NCBI GenBank assembly: GCA_902461935.1
Contig: CABPZP010000001.1
Location: forward strand, 186,001 to 250,000
DNA: 64,000 nucleotides
Source of the DNA: Merdicola sp905200315
GTDB lineage: Bacteria > Bacillota > Clostridia > TANB77 > CAG-508
Reading direction: 5' to 3'
A program made the position numbers and the translations under genes. Below the pieces are notes generated by a model. That model was not told where the DNA came from. It worked only from the letters and a program-made list of their open reading frames with translations, and ran no database searches. This document shows positions 63,610-64,000 of this stretch, one piece after another (the stretch's first letter is position 1; each line of letters starts with the position of its first letter).

Positions 63610-63961
63610 CTATTCTTCTAATCCAAAGCTTACACCTAATGCATTATTTATTTTTCCCATAACACTGTTATCTTCTATATGACCTATTTTTTCTTTTAAT
63701 CTACTTTTATCTATTGTTCGTATTTGTTCTGCTAAAATTATTGAATCTGATTTTAGTCCGACTACTTGCTGAATCTATTTCTATGTGTGTTGGAAGTTTA
63801 TTTTTAGTTTTTTGTGATGTTATGGCTGCTGCAATTACTGTTGGACTGTATTTATTTCCTGTATCGTTTTGTATTATTAGAACAGGTCGTATTCCTCCTT
63901 GTTCTGAACCTACCACAGGACTTAAATCTGCATAAAACATATCTCCTCTTTTTATTATCAT
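63610..63961 (-). pseudogene. mazF: Endoribonuclease toxin MazF/NdoA, frameshifted
   Basis: The start is ATG 63961 (MIIKRGDMFYADLSPVVGSE), preceded by GGGAGTGAAG. The PemK/MazF fold motifs GSEQGGIRPVLIIQND and VIAAAITSQ are intact. At 63760 one extra C (minus strand) between AGT and GGA shifts the frame; the shifted product ends soon at 63707, whereas removing this base restores SSGLKSDSIILAEQIRTIDK and continues in family-typical sequence to the stop at 63610. MazF cuts mRNA at specific short sites. The antitoxin (mazE/ndoAI), normally just upstream, would lie outside the window. Lesion or assembly error cannot be separated here. Confidence 0.9.
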
Positions 63962-64000
63962 TTTCTTCACTCCCACTATTGGCATATTTAATTATTTTAA

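Overview
The window is AT-rich, low-G+C Firmicutes DNA, most likely from an uncultured endospore-forming anaerobe of the class Clostridia. Spore genes (spoIVA, a gerA-type receptor operon, a SpoVD/FtsI-type penicillin-binding protein), strong AGGAGG ribosome binding sites, a four-subunit pyruvate:ferredoxin oxidoreductase and PPDK all point that way. The genus cannot be named from the sequence.

Layout. 1-9.8 kb: the 5' part of comEC, an SH3b/NlpC wall hydrolase, an MTA/SAH-type deaminase, spoIVA, and three secreted or surface proteins. 10.4-14.7 kb: a gerA-type operon (A, B, C and a 54-aa two-helix protein). 14.7-20.5 kb (minus strand): eno, two tRNA-Gly genes, a 38-aa membrane protein, cdaA (c-di-AMP synthase), secG and rnr. 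21.4-25.4 kb: tsaE-tsaB-rimI and a Lon-like protease. 25.4-29.2 kb: an orphan small gene, a dNMP-kinase-like protein and ppdK. 29.3-37.8 kb (minus): a division and translation cluster, mraZ-rsmH-ftsL-pbp-ylxM-ffh-rpsP-khpA-rimM-trmD-rplS. 37.9-43 kb is accessory: an Rpn/PD-(D/E)XK nuclease, a SUMF1-like protein and two DUF4143 ATPases, one missing its P-loop. 43.3-51.4 kb: a giant cyclic beta-1,2-glucan synthase with a frameshift. 51.5-59.4 kb: a pilin-like surface protein, an M29 aminopeptidase, porCDAB, a CYTH protein and an HD-GYP protein. 59.5-64 kb: a 1248-aa RCC1/repeat surface protein and a frameshifted mazF.

The most distinctive content is a system of short repeats. About 19 copies or remnants of small G+C-rich palindromes (GGGTCG...CGACCC and relatives) sit almost entirely between genes, usually followed by CTACAACrTTTGACATTA. 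One copy lies in frame inside gerAA, and one supplies the stop codon of the glucan synthase gene. A second element (10103-10329, 41317-41542, and an internally deleted copy at 57710-57756) has about 20-bp terminal inverted repeats and a core whose predicted stems are kept while loops and linkers drift. It looks like a MITE carrying a structured RNA. All three copies lie just downstream of the palindrome tail. A third motif (TATTATAGrAAATTT on the minus strand) recurs just after minus-strand terminators.

Two genes, the glucan synthase and mazF, are broken by the same type of lesion: one extra C immediately before a GGA codon. This may reflect a systematic assembly error or true mutation. Other points of interest are a textbook MraZ operator, an approximately 18-bp periodic TACAAAAGAA array between mraZ and rsmH, a ribosomal protein L19 with a long acidic tail, and 228-bp tandem repeats in the surface-protein gene. 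No rRNA, CRISPR array or complete insertion sequence was seen.
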